Below are positions 1 through 6,041 of a stretch of DNA of 6,106 bases, piece by piece (within the stretch, counting starts at the first letter, position 1; each line of letters opens with the position of its first letter). Location of the stretch: assembly GCA_964534315.1 (NCBI GenBank), contig CAZHOV010000237.1, forward strand, positions 1 to 6,106. Direction: 5' to 3'. Source of the DNA: CAZHOV01 sp964534315. Its GTDB lineage: Bacteria; Bacteroidota; Bacteroidia; Chitinophagales; Saprospiraceae. The translations under genes were made by a program, and so were the position numbers. The notes under the pieces were generated by a model. The model had not been told where the DNA came from, ran no database searches, and saw nothing but the letters and a program-made list of their open reading frames with translations.

Positions 1-54
1 CCTTCTTTAGATTTCCCTTTGCTAGAATAATATGCTAAACCGAGAATCGCTGTA

Positions 55-118
55 ATTCATTTGGTATTTTGCAAAAAAAAATAAATATTACTCGAGTTAA
101 TTCTGAAAGGTGTCTTAT
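55..118. repeat. Direct repeat copy A, downstream of the T9SS cargo gene
   Basis: This segment lies directly after the stop codon of the minus-strand gene at 119-607. It shares with 2256-2314 an exact 17-base block (attcatttggtattttg at 55-71 and 2256-2272), an exact 11-base block (tactcgagtta at 89-99 and 2288-2298) and tgtcttat (111-118 and 2307-2314), all in the same order and orientation with small indels between. A weaker match (13 of 15 bases, 6-20 against 2195-2209) suggests the similarity extends further left. Read on the minus strand it is the 3' untranslated region of the T9SS gene. It includes a run of nine T (73-81), but I see no strong GC-rich hairpin before the run. The best explanation is a duplicated gene 3' end rather than an insertion-sequence terminus. 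Confidence 0.8.
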
Positions 119-607
119 CTATTGTTTTACGATTTTCACAGTTGCCATCAACCGCTTTCCCTCATCCAAAAGCTGTATAACGTACAGGCCCGGCTGCAGG
201 TCTTGCAGGTCAATCCGGTTCCCCTGCAGCGGGTGCAGACCGAGAGAACGCCCCGGCATGTCAACAATTTGGTAGTAGCGAACCTGATAGATATTGCCCT
301 CAAGGGTGAGGCCGTGGGTAGTGGGGTTGGGGTAGACCGCTAAATCGGAGAGTTCCGGCAGGTCGGACACATTCACAATTTTGATGCAGTCGTCACAGAT
401 AAAACACTGCACAAATCCTTGAGAAGCGCTGATCTCTGAGCCGGCAATAAATCCGGCTATTGGATCACCAACCGATTGGACGAGGGAAAACGCCTCATCA
501 GTACTGCTGATTTCCCCACCTAAATTTCCAATGATGTACTGGTCAATTTGAGCGTGCATAGCTGAAGGCAGCGCCCAGATTAAAAGAAATAGATATAATC
601 GATACAT
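119..607 (-). CDS. Small secreted protein with T9SS type A C-terminal sorting domain
   Basis: A 162-residue protein predicted to be exported by Sec and then carried across the outer membrane by the type IX secretion system. Residues 1-19 form a signal peptide (hydrophobic core LYLFLLIWALP, likely cleavage after MHA). Residues about 28-66 (GGEISSTDEAFSLVQSVGDP ... ASQGFVQ) resemble the short module that precedes sorting domains in many Bacteroidota surface proteins. C68, C71 and C74 form a CxxCxxC cluster. Residues about 88-162 are the sorting domain: YPNPT at 92-96, G139-L141 (PGLY-like turn) and the terminal VKIVKQ. There is almost no cargo beyond the sorting domain, so its biochemical role is unknown. 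The ATG at 607 sits three bases from a run of nine A and no Shine-Dalgarno site is visible, usual for the phylum. It lies 171 bp downstream of the other secreted-protein gene. A diverged ghost of a similar 3' end lies at 2322-2396. The T9SS assignment is firm; any function is not. Confidence 0.9.
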   Translation of the reverse strand: MYRLYLFLLIWALPSAMHAQIDQYIIGNLGGEISSTDEAFSLVQSVGDPIAGFIAGSEISASQGFVQCFICDDCIKIVNVSDLPELSDLAVYPNPTTHGLTLEGNIYQVRYYQIVDMPGRSLGLHPLQGNRIDLQDLQPGLYVIQLLDEGKRLMATVKIVKQ

Positions 608-677
608 GGTCTTTTTTTTTGATTATGGATTTACCGCTGTCTCATAAGTCTATGGACCGGCTTCTTAGTGATTTTTA

Positions 678-718
678 TGAGAGCGCTGTTTTTCAAAAAA
701 TCAAAAATAGCGCTCTCA
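678..718. terminator. Long stem-loop between the two secreted-protein genes
   Basis: Positions 678-693 pair with 703-718: a 10-bp outer stem including the perfect nine-base arms gagagcgct and agcgctctc, one non-Watson-Crick position (688/708), then five T-A pairs, around a 9-nt loop. It lies 61 bp after the stop of the 384-residue gene, so it could end or protect that transcript. No U-tract follows on either strand, so it is not a textbook Rho-independent terminator. The odd pair would be G-U in plus-strand RNA but C-A in minus-strand RNA. Confidence 0.45.
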
Positions 719-737
719 AATAATAAAGTTTGGTGGC

Positions 738-760
738 TCGTAACACCAAAGGTGTTGTGA
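738..760. other. Second short hairpin downstream of the tail-fibre-like gene
   Basis: The arms aacacc (742-747) and ggtgtt (751-756) are perfectly complementary around a 3-base AAA loop. On plus-strand RNA the stem extends to 738-760 through two G-U pairs. It begins 19 bp past the stop of the 384-residue gene and precedes the larger stem-loop at 678-718. It may be part of a 3'-end processing or stability structure. There is no U-tract, and the role is inferred from position only. Confidence 0.35.
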
Positions 761-778
761 AACTCACTCAATAAAAAA

Positions 779-1933
779 TTAATTATCCTTTTCGGGGTCT
801 GTGTTTGGATCTTCAGGTTGATCTCTTACACTTTTGAAGTCTTCATAACCTTTGCGCACAGCTTTTACTTCCCAACTGAATGAGTAATTCCCCTGCCCTT
901 GATACAATTCACGCACCTTAAAACCGGTAGCAGTCTGTTCCACTATCGCAAGCCCTTTGGAATCGGCAGAATAGGGCGTCACCACAACCGTCATGGTCTG
1001 CGGATTGGCTACCAGCCGAAAAGTCTTGGAAAAGAACACTTCTGCCTCACCATCTTTCAGTTGTCCCATACCACGCTCATAGGCAGCCACTTCGGGGCCT
1101 TCTATACAGGCATATACGATCTCCTTGCCCGGCTTCTCAGGATGGGGAATGACGAAGTTTTTCACATCCGCTTCGACAACACCCAGATTACTAGAATTAA
1201 CGTAACACCGGACCTGGCGCTCGTCATTTTGATCGTACACGCCAATAGACCCGTTATTGTTAAATGTGGAAGAAGCAATTCCTAGTTCGATATTTCTACT
1301 ATCATTTGGCCCTTCCAGGCGCAATCTTCCGGCGCCATCCCAAGTCGATTGACTTCTAAAAGTACCTCTTACTTCTCCATTGTCGTCGTAGGTGGATAAA
1401 AAGCCGAAATAATCGGGATTTCCCATTCCTCCAATTCTGACATTCTCATTCCCATTACCAGCGAAAAACTGTAAATATTCATCTTCCAGATTATCTGAAT
1501 ATTGCTTCCCATTAGCTGCATTCAGGGCATAGGGGACTGTCAGGAAAGGAGCCGTACCTACCTCTACAAAAGCGGTCGTACTACCCGGGGCGTACTCTAC
1601 CTGTAGGTAATAATTGGAATTTAACCAACGGATGTCGGAGAAATCTGTCACCTGCCCGGTGGTTTGGGGCGTACCACTGCCCAGCATCACCGAAAAGTGG
1701 CCGGCGGCATTGGTTTGTACATTACCTTCGAAGCGTTCCTGATACACCACGGGCCCGTCTGGTGCGCCGTCCAGGATACTCATTTGCAGGCTTATGGTTT
1801 CATTTTGCAGGCAATTCCCGCCAGCATCCCGTGCTACGGCCTGGTATTGAATACCCGCGGGAACCTGAGCGTAGGAGGTCAGAGTTGCACAAAGCAACAA
1901 TCCGAAAAATAAAGAGTAAGTAAACTTTTTCAT
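779..1933 (-). CDS. Secreted protein with Bacteroidota fibre-type N-terminus and tail-fibre-like C-terminal domain
   Basis: A 384-residue exported protein. Residues 1-22 are a Sec signal peptide (MKKFTYSLFFGLLLCATLTSYA, cleavage before QVPAG). Residues about 24-140 form a module seen at the start of many Bacteroidota secreted, probably trimeric, proteins: VPAGIQYQAVARD (24-36), a GHFSVMLGSG strand (78-87), IRWLNSNYYLQVEY (101-114) and VPYALNAA (133-140). The middle (about 145-255) is rich in Asn, Gly and Asp with short alternating strands, such as GRLRLEGPNDSRNIELGIAS, and looks like a beta-rich shaft. Residues about 257-362 contain KNFVIPHPEKPGKEIVYACI (258-277) then EGPE. I recognise this as a domain that recurs at the C-terminus of tail-fibre-like proteins in bacteria and large viruses; its activity is unknown to me. 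I see no T9SS sorting tail and no self-cleaving chaperone dyad. The acidic end (about 370-384) is probably disordered. It lies upstream of the T9SS gene. It could be a surface or extracellular matrix protein; a phage origin is less likely because no other phage gene is present. Confidence 0.85.
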   Translation of the reverse strand: MKKFTYSLFFGLLLCATLTSYAQVPAGIQYQAVARDAGGNCLQNETISLQMSILDGAPDGPVVYQERFEGNVQTNAAGHFSVMLGSGTPQTTGQVTDFSDIRWLNSNYYLQVEYAPGSTTAFVEVGTAPFLTVPYALNAANGKQYSDNLEDEYLQFFAGNGNENVRIGGMGNPDYFGFLSTYDDNGEVRGTFRSQSTWDGAGRLRLEGPNDSRNIELGIASSTFNNNGSIGVYDQNDERQVRCYVNSSNLGVVEADVKNFVIPHPEKPGKEIVYACIEGPEVAAYERGMGQLKDGEAEVFFSKTFRLVANPQTMTVVVTPYSADSKGLAIVEQTATGFKVRELYQGQGNYSFSWEVKAVRKGYEDFKSVRDQPEDPNTDPEKDN

Positions 1934-2255
1934 GATTTTGATTTTGTAAGAATTATAAAATGTGTGATTTATTTTGCTGTCTATTTGGTACAGGAAGTCA
2001 GGAAAATGTTATTCAACATATTGCTTGAATTAATTATAGTAGCAAGATAAAGGTGCTGAGATGAGTTATCAATCATTAAGAGATAACTTCCCATCCTATT
2101 GGATAACTTGCGTTTATCGAGTCCTTGCGAAAATCATTAATCCATTTTGTTAATAATCCGGCTATCCTGTAAAATTTCCAAAACAGAAATCCGATTTAGC
2201 CTTCCCTTTATGATCGACATTCCCATTGTCTGGAAATACCAATCATGCGGGGGGC
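1934..2255. other. AT-rich upstream region of the tail-fibre-like gene, no gene seen
   Basis: I find no credible coding region on either strand here. The stretch must contain the promoter of the gene starting at 1933. No convincing Bacteroidota promoter (TTTG about 19-23 bases before TAnnTTTG) could be placed. A minus-strand TATAAT at 2033-2038 is present but has no good partner element. A cluster of gataact motifs lies at 2064-2109. The right end (from about 2195) shows weak similarity to the far left of the window and is probably part of the duplicated 3' flank. Confidence 0.5.
2064..2109. promoter_or_regulatory. Cluster of gataactt motifs, possible operator
   Basis: The motif gataactt occurs at 2082-2089 and again at 2102-2109, exactly 20 bp apart, close to two helical turns. 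An inverted copy (agttatc, 2064-2070) also lies upstream and could pair with 2082-2088 around an 11-base loop. The cluster lies about 130-175 bp before the start at 1933. Helical phasing makes a protein-binding site possible, but in AT-rich DNA a chance repeat is also plausible. Confidence 0.25.
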
Positions 2256-2314
2256 ATTCATTTGGTATTTTGTGAAGAATAAAATAGTACTCGAGTTACT
2301 AGAAAGTGTCTTAT
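2256..2314. repeat. Direct repeat copy B, downstream of a T9SS ghost
   Basis: A diverged copy of 55-118 in the same orientation, sharing three ordered exact blocks (2256-2272, 2288-2298 and 2307-2314). In minus-strand sense it directly follows the T9SS-terminus remnant at 2322-2396, just as copy A follows the intact T9SS gene. The centre agtactcgagttact (2286-2300) is nearly palindromic, with one extra base. No terminal inverted repeats or transposase were seen, so this is read as a duplicated 3' untranslated region. Confidence 0.75.
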
Positions 2315-2321
2315 AGCACCT

Positions 2322-2396
2322 TGTTTTTATTTTCACGAGTTTATACCACCTCCCATCCAATAGTAACCCCGCTCTCCTCAATTTTTTTTTAATTTG
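2322..2396 (-). pseudogene. Ghost of a T9SS sorting-domain C-terminus
   Basis: In one minus-strand frame this translates to a short stretch ending AGLLLDGRWYKLVKIKT. DG..YKLVKI is the classic end of a T9SS type A sorting domain, and it aligns with the LLDEGKRLMATVKI end of the intact protein at 119-607. Nucleotide similarity to the intact gene's 3' end is visible (ttgtttt, attttcac, catccaa in order). The expected stop after the KI or KQ position is gone; the frame runs on into the repeat and stops only at 2208-2210. The open frame begins after a stop at 2400-2402, and a run of nine A (2382-2390) sits where the rest of the domain should be. No start and no upstream domain remain. It is most likely a decayed paralogue of the neighbouring T9SS gene. 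Confidence 0.6.
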
Positions 2397-2401
2397 CTTT
2401 T

Positions 2402-2696
2402 ATGAAAAACAAAACATCCATAGGAAACCCCCATTCATTTCGTTACACCAATAAGGATTATACACCCACCTATTAATTGCAACTCGGATTACTCTACATA
2501 AAGGATCCATAATTTAAAGAAGGTATATACCCCCTTGGGAAAAATAGCAGATTCCTCAAATGAAGCTAAAAGGAATATCGCTCTGGCCTTCCTGAAAGTA
2601 GATGTCAATCAAGCCAGAATACTACTAAAAGAGATTAGCGATGCAAACGGCTACAAGAGCCGGGAAGCCAAAGAAATTTTAAGAAGATTGAAATGA
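2402..2696 (+). pseudogene. Broken C-terminal fragment of a TPR-type protein
   Basis: The segment reads as one protein tail if two stops and one frameshift are ignored. The first frame runs from an ATG at 2402 through NPHSFRYTNKDYTPTY, a TAA (2474-2476), LQLGLLYIKDP, a second TAA (2510-2512) and FKEGIYPLGK. At the gggaaaaa run (2537-2544) the frame must shift to continue as IADSSNEAKRNIALAFL, KVDVNQARILLKEI, YKSREAKEILRRLK and the TGA at 2694-2696. The pattern (LGLLYI, then ALAFLKVD..QA..LLKEI, then Y..REA.E.L..L) is the usual end of Bacteroidota TPR-containing proteins, including membrane proteins often found near CHAT genes. The second half is still uninterrupted. A TTG at 2535, 11 bases after aagaagg, could start a 53-residue protein, but a relic is the simpler reading. 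It ends 18 bp from the convergent CHAT gene. Confidence 0.65.
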
Positions 2697-2714
2697 ATGT
2701 AAGGCGTTTCAGCT

Positions 2715-5700
2715 CTACGGCGTTATGGCTCTTCGACGTCTCCAGACTCCCCAGCCTATTAAACCCGCCCCAATAATCAGACCTACCCAGCCCCACCACG
2801 GCCATCCCTTTCGCACCGACCGTAATGGTTCATCATCTCCGATCATAACGAAGGGGGCCCAGTAGTAGGGATGTGTTTTATTGGCAGGGGCTTCGTTTTG
2901 CAGATAATTGATTTGCGCCAGGCGCAGACTTTCCGATTTTCCCTTTCCCTCTTTGAGTTGCGCAAAAAAAACTTCCATGATCTGACTGGTAACCTCATCA
3001 TCCGCTTTCCAAAGGCTCATGGCGATGTTTGGACATCCGGCGTATTTGAAGGCGCGTGCCAGGCTTAGAATACCCTCTCCATCTGCTAAGGCGCCGGAAC
3101 CTGTATTACAAGCGCTGAGTACCGCCAATTCGGCTTTTAGGCGGGTGTTATATAGCTCATAAGCGTGGAGAAAGCCATCCTCCTTGCCTTCAGTTGTACT
3201 TTGGGTAAAGACCAGTTGGGAGAACAAAGGGTTTTCGTCATTCGTCAGGCCGTGCATGGCCAGATGCAGAATATTGGCCTCAGGCCCATACTGTTTGAAA
3301 TTGCTTTCAGTGGCGGATTCTGCCGTAAAGATCTTGCTTCCGGGGAAATGGGCAGCGGCTCTTTCTACTTCAGGTCGATTGAAAGTCAGACCGACAAGAC
3401 CACTTCGGGCAACTTCGGGGTATAATTGTCGAAGGGAAAGGCTGTCAATCATTCGGTTGGTAGTCAGCGCCTTACCTTCATATACTGGGGCAAATCCCGA
3501 GTACGAGGTTTCAGGTTTACTTTGCAGATTTTTGAGATCTTCCCGGAATAAAAGGGCTGCTGAGTATTCCAATTGAATGGGATAGTGTTTAAAAAGATAG
3601 CTCAGCGATCGGTAATCCTGCCGTTGCATCTGTTCTCTTGAGGCTGGTTCCTTAAGGAGCAGGTGGAAAGGCAAATAGCCCAGTTTGCCGTCCGGGATAA
3701 TGATAAGTTGCCCGGGATTTGCCAACTCGAGAAACGGTTCCAGCAATGTCCCGTAAAGTTGGTAAGCCGCCCGGGTGAACGATTTGTAGCGTTCCTGCTT
3801 TTGCTGATCACTGAGTAGGGTATGGGAATGTTCGTGAAACTGGCGGTGGAGAGTATGGAGGTTGTTCCGGAAGGTTTCTGTAATAGGTTGTTGGATATAT
3901 TGAAATTGTTGAGAACTCAGCAGAAAGATATAAATGGAGGAATCGCCCACAAAATATTCGATTAGAGCCTGATCAGAAAGGAGTTGATTTTGAACTTCCT
4001 CTACTTTAAGGTATATGGGGTGGTATTGAAGTTCATAATACCCGGGAAAGGTTTCTTTTATGGTTTGAGAAAAACGGTCAGCTTTTAGCTTTAGATCTGC
4101 GATTTCGGCTTTGAGGGCATTGCTTTTCTCCGGATCGTTCTCTTCATCCAACAGGGCTTTTTGTTTGATCAAAGCATATCTCAGAGCTTGCTCCTTGATT
4201 TTCAGACTATCGGGTAAGCCTGCAAGAAGGAGGGATGCGTTGGCGCCGATGGATTGCTGCAAAAGAGCAGATTTGGTACGTTGACAATGAAGGTAAAGTT
4301 TTCTTGCAAATTGCCCGGCTTCCGGATCGTCCTCTAGTTCGTGCACGATTTTACCCATTAATTGATTAATTCTTTTTAAAGAGTGAGATAACTTATAGCG
4401 ATTCTCCTCCGACTGCCGGGAAAAGCGAAGTGAATCGACATAACTTTGGGCCGTGGTTGCGGTATGGAAGGCAGCTTTCAGAAAGGGTAAGTTCTTTTGC
4501 TCAGCCATTTGATGAAGCGTGGTTGCCTTACGTTGAAGGATCCGGATAATTAAAAAATAATCTTCGGATTCGAAGGAGGAAGGGGTTTCAAGGATGTTTT
4601 CAGGCGAGTAATTTTTCCCCAGGATCTGTAAGGCCTCCTGGTATAGTGATAGAGCCTCTTTCAGTTTGCCTATTCCTTCCAGGCACATGCCCAGGTCAAT
4701 ATAATTCTGGATTACCCGGGGATTCTTTTTCCCAAAAAAGTCCTTTTTCCATTCAATTCCTTTCTGCGCAAGCTTAATCCCTTTATCAAAATCACCTTTC
4801 CCGATGGTGATGATTCCCATTGAAAATTGTATATAGCCCGAATCCCATCCTTGTGAGGTGTTCAACAGGTGACCTTCTTGCTTCAAAAACTTTTCAGCTT
4901 TTTCCCATTGCTTTCTTTGAATATAGATCTGAGTTAAATTTTGGTAGACACTTATTAAAAAAAAGGGTTCAACCTGTTGGTGATCTAAAATTGCTAAAAA
5001 GTAATTTTCGGCTTTATCGTGATCTCCCTGTAAATAGGCAGCTGTTCCGAGCCTGTTAAAAATACGTAGTATAGCGTAATTATCCTGATACTCTTCTTTT
5101 TGTGCAATCGAAAGAGCCTTTAGCAAATACCTTTCACCAGAAGCATAATCCCCGGTTTTCAGATAGTAATCTCCCAGGTTATAATAGTTAAGCTCCAAAA
5201 TCCTTAGATCCTGTAAGTTTTGAGTTTCCTGGTTTAATTCCTGCAAACTTTCAATGGCTTGCCGGTAGAGGCCAAGTTCCATGTCCGTAGCAATCAGATT
5301 GTTTTTAAATCCAAGAATTTTATTCTGTGGACCGTATCTTTCGGCACAATCAATTGCCCTTTCATAATAGCTTCTGGCTATTTCTATTTTCCACAAGCGG
5401 TAATAACAATTGCCTATTTCGGAAAAACAACGGCATATTTTGTCTTCCGCTCCTGCTTGGGCCAGTAATTTTCGCTGTTTTAGTTCGTATTTCCGTACCT
5501 TCAATGCCTTGGTGTATTGTCCCAGCCGGTAAAGACAAATGGCTTGGTTATGCAGGACTTTACACAGACTCTCCAGTCCAGCCTTCCCCATTTTTTCAAA
5601 CTCAAAGCCTGCTTTTTCAAATTCAAAGGCTGCCTTCTCTTTATCCGACCTGAAAAAAGTTAAGCCCAGTGATTTATGTGTTATCCCTGATAAATACGGA

Positions 5701-6041
5701 TCCAGAGAGTCATACTGTTCCCCCAGAGCCACACCTTCGTTCAGCCAGAAAATCGCTGAATCCGGAAGCGCTTTCTTGCGAAAGCTTTCTCCTATTCCCC
5801 AATATGCTTTCTGCCAGAAGGCGGCTTCTTTTTTATTTTTCACTTCCCGGAGTACTTGCCTATATTCTCCGATTGCCTCATCATATTGGCCGCCAAGCCG
5901 AAGCGAGTCGGCCGTTTCAAGCAATCTGTTTTGAGTATCTCCCGATTGAGCGAGCAGGATAAAGGGAAGAAATAAAAATATTGTCGAAAATATAAAGATT
6001 CCGGAAGGTAAAGCTAGAGGTTGGGTAAAAGACCTTGTCAT
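2715..6041 (-). CDS. Membrane-anchored TPR-CHAT caspase-like peptidase
   Basis: An 1108-residue protein combining a TPR scaffold with a CHAT (caspase HetF-associated with TPRs) domain, a clan CD cysteine peptidase fold. Residues 1-31 form a signal peptide (SGIFIFSTIFLFLPFILLAQ). About ten TPR helical pairs span residues 42-475, such as NLGDYYLKTGDYASGERYLL near 288-307. A helical, partly coiled-coil linker follows (about 540-665). The CHAT region spans about 690-1070: IEYFVGD (694-700), IIIPDGKLGYLPFHLLL (780-796), the catalytic histidine H930 in HLAMHG and the catalytic cysteine C978 in LSACNTG. Both catalytic residues are present, so activity is likely. Residues 1082-1100 are a Trp/Gly-rich membrane segment, followed by RRRR. 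The positive-inside rule then places the TPR and CHAT parts in the periplasm. TPRs probably bind a regulator or substrate; no candidate partner is intact in the window. The ATG at 6041 is the start that gives a complete signal peptide. No Shine-Dalgarno site is visible. The natural substrate is unknown. Confidence 0.92.
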   Translation of the reverse strand: MTRSFTQPLALPSGIFIFSTIFLFLPFILLAQSGDTQNRLLETADSLRLGGQYDEAIGEYRQVLREVKNKKEAAFWQKAYWGIGESFRKKALPDSAIFWLNEGVALGEQYDSLDPYLSGITHKSLGLTFFRSDKEKAAFEFEKAGFEFEKMGKAGLESLCKVLHNQAICLYRLGQYTKALKVRKYELKQRKLLAQAGAEDKICRCFSEIGNCYYRLWKIEIARSYYERAIDCAERYGPQNKILGFKNNLIATDMELGLYRQAIESLQELNQETQNLQDLRILELNYYNLGDYYLKTGDYASGERYLLKALSIAQKEEYQDNYAILRIFNRLGTAAYLQGDHDKAENYFLAILDHQQVEPFFLISVYQNLTQIYIQRKQWEKAEKFLKQEGHLLNTSQGWDSGYIQFSMGIITIGKGDFDKGIKLAQKGIEWKKDFFGKKNPRVIQNYIDLGMCLEGIGKLKEALSLYQEALQILGKNYSPENILETPSSFESEDYFLIIRILQRKATTLHQMAEQKNLPFLKAAFHTATTAQSYVDSLRFSRQSEENRYKLSHSLKRINQLMGKIVHELEDDPEAGQFARKLYLHCQRTKSALLQQSIGANASLLLAGLPDSLKIKEQALRYALIKQKALLDEENDPEKSNALKAEIADLKLKADRFSQTIKETFPGYYELQYHPIYLKVEEVQNQLLSDQALIEYFVGDSSIYIFLLSSQQFQYIQQPITETFRNNLHTLHRQFHEHSHTLLSDQQKQERYKSFTRAAYQLYGTLLEPFLELANPGQLIIIPDGKLGYLPFHLLLKEPASREQMQRQDYRSLSYLFKHYPIQLEYSAALLFREDLKNLQSKPETSYSGFAPVYEGKALTTNRMIDSLSLRQLYPEVARSGLVGLTFNRPEVERAAAHFPGSKIFTAESATESNFKQYGPEANILHLAMHGLTNDENPLFSQLVFTQSTTEGKEDGFLHAYELYNTRLKAELAVLSACNTGSGALADGEGILSLARAFKYAGCPNIAMSLWKADDEVTSQIMEVFFAQLKEGKGKSESLRLAQINYLQNEAPANKTHPYYWAPFVMIGDDEPLRSVRKGWPWWGWVGLIIGAGLIGWGVWRRRRAITP

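Noticed and set aside
73..81. Run of nine T in the minus-strand RNA as a Rho-independent terminator for the T9SS gene
   Set aside because: The only nearby symmetry is the short palindrome around ctcgag (91-96), too weak and with too small a loop to act as the stem; copy B of the repeat lacks the T run.
899..1285. Plus-strand reading frame antisense to the tail-fibre-like gene
   Set aside because: The sense strand encodes a recognisable secreted protein, and the antisense product (His/Ile/Gly-rich) matches nothing I know.
2033..2038. Minus-strand TATAAT as the promoter of the gene at 1933
   Set aside because: Bacteroidota housekeeping promoters use TAnnTTTG with an upstream TTTG; no partner element at proper spacing is visible, and TATAAT is common by chance in AT-rich DNA.
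55..2314. The bracketing direct repeats as ends of a transposon
   Set aside because: There is no transposase or integrase, no terminal inverted repeat and no target-site duplication; the repeats coincide with T9SS gene ends, which points to gene duplication.
2402..2476. A 24-codon plus-strand reading frame starting with ATG, as a separate small gene
   Set aside because: No Shine-Dalgarno site precedes it, and the protein-like signal continues past its stop in the same frame (LQLGLLYIKDP), so it is better read as part of the broken TPR relic.
3184..3576. Plus-strand reading frames of 86 and 130 codons antisense to the CHAT domain
   Set aside because: They lie opposite the best conserved part of a clear gene, are rich in Arg, Ser and Leu with no recognisable domain, and have no independent start signal.
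5259..5962. Several overlapping plus-strand reading frames antisense to the TPR region
   Set aside because: They overlap one another in different frames opposite a conserved TPR scaffold and show no family resemblance.
2715..6041. The CHAT protein as a CRISPR-linked (Csx29-like) or gasdermin-activating protease
   Set aside because: No CRISPR repeats, Cas gene or gasdermin-like gene is in the window, and the signal peptide and membrane anchor point to an envelope location.
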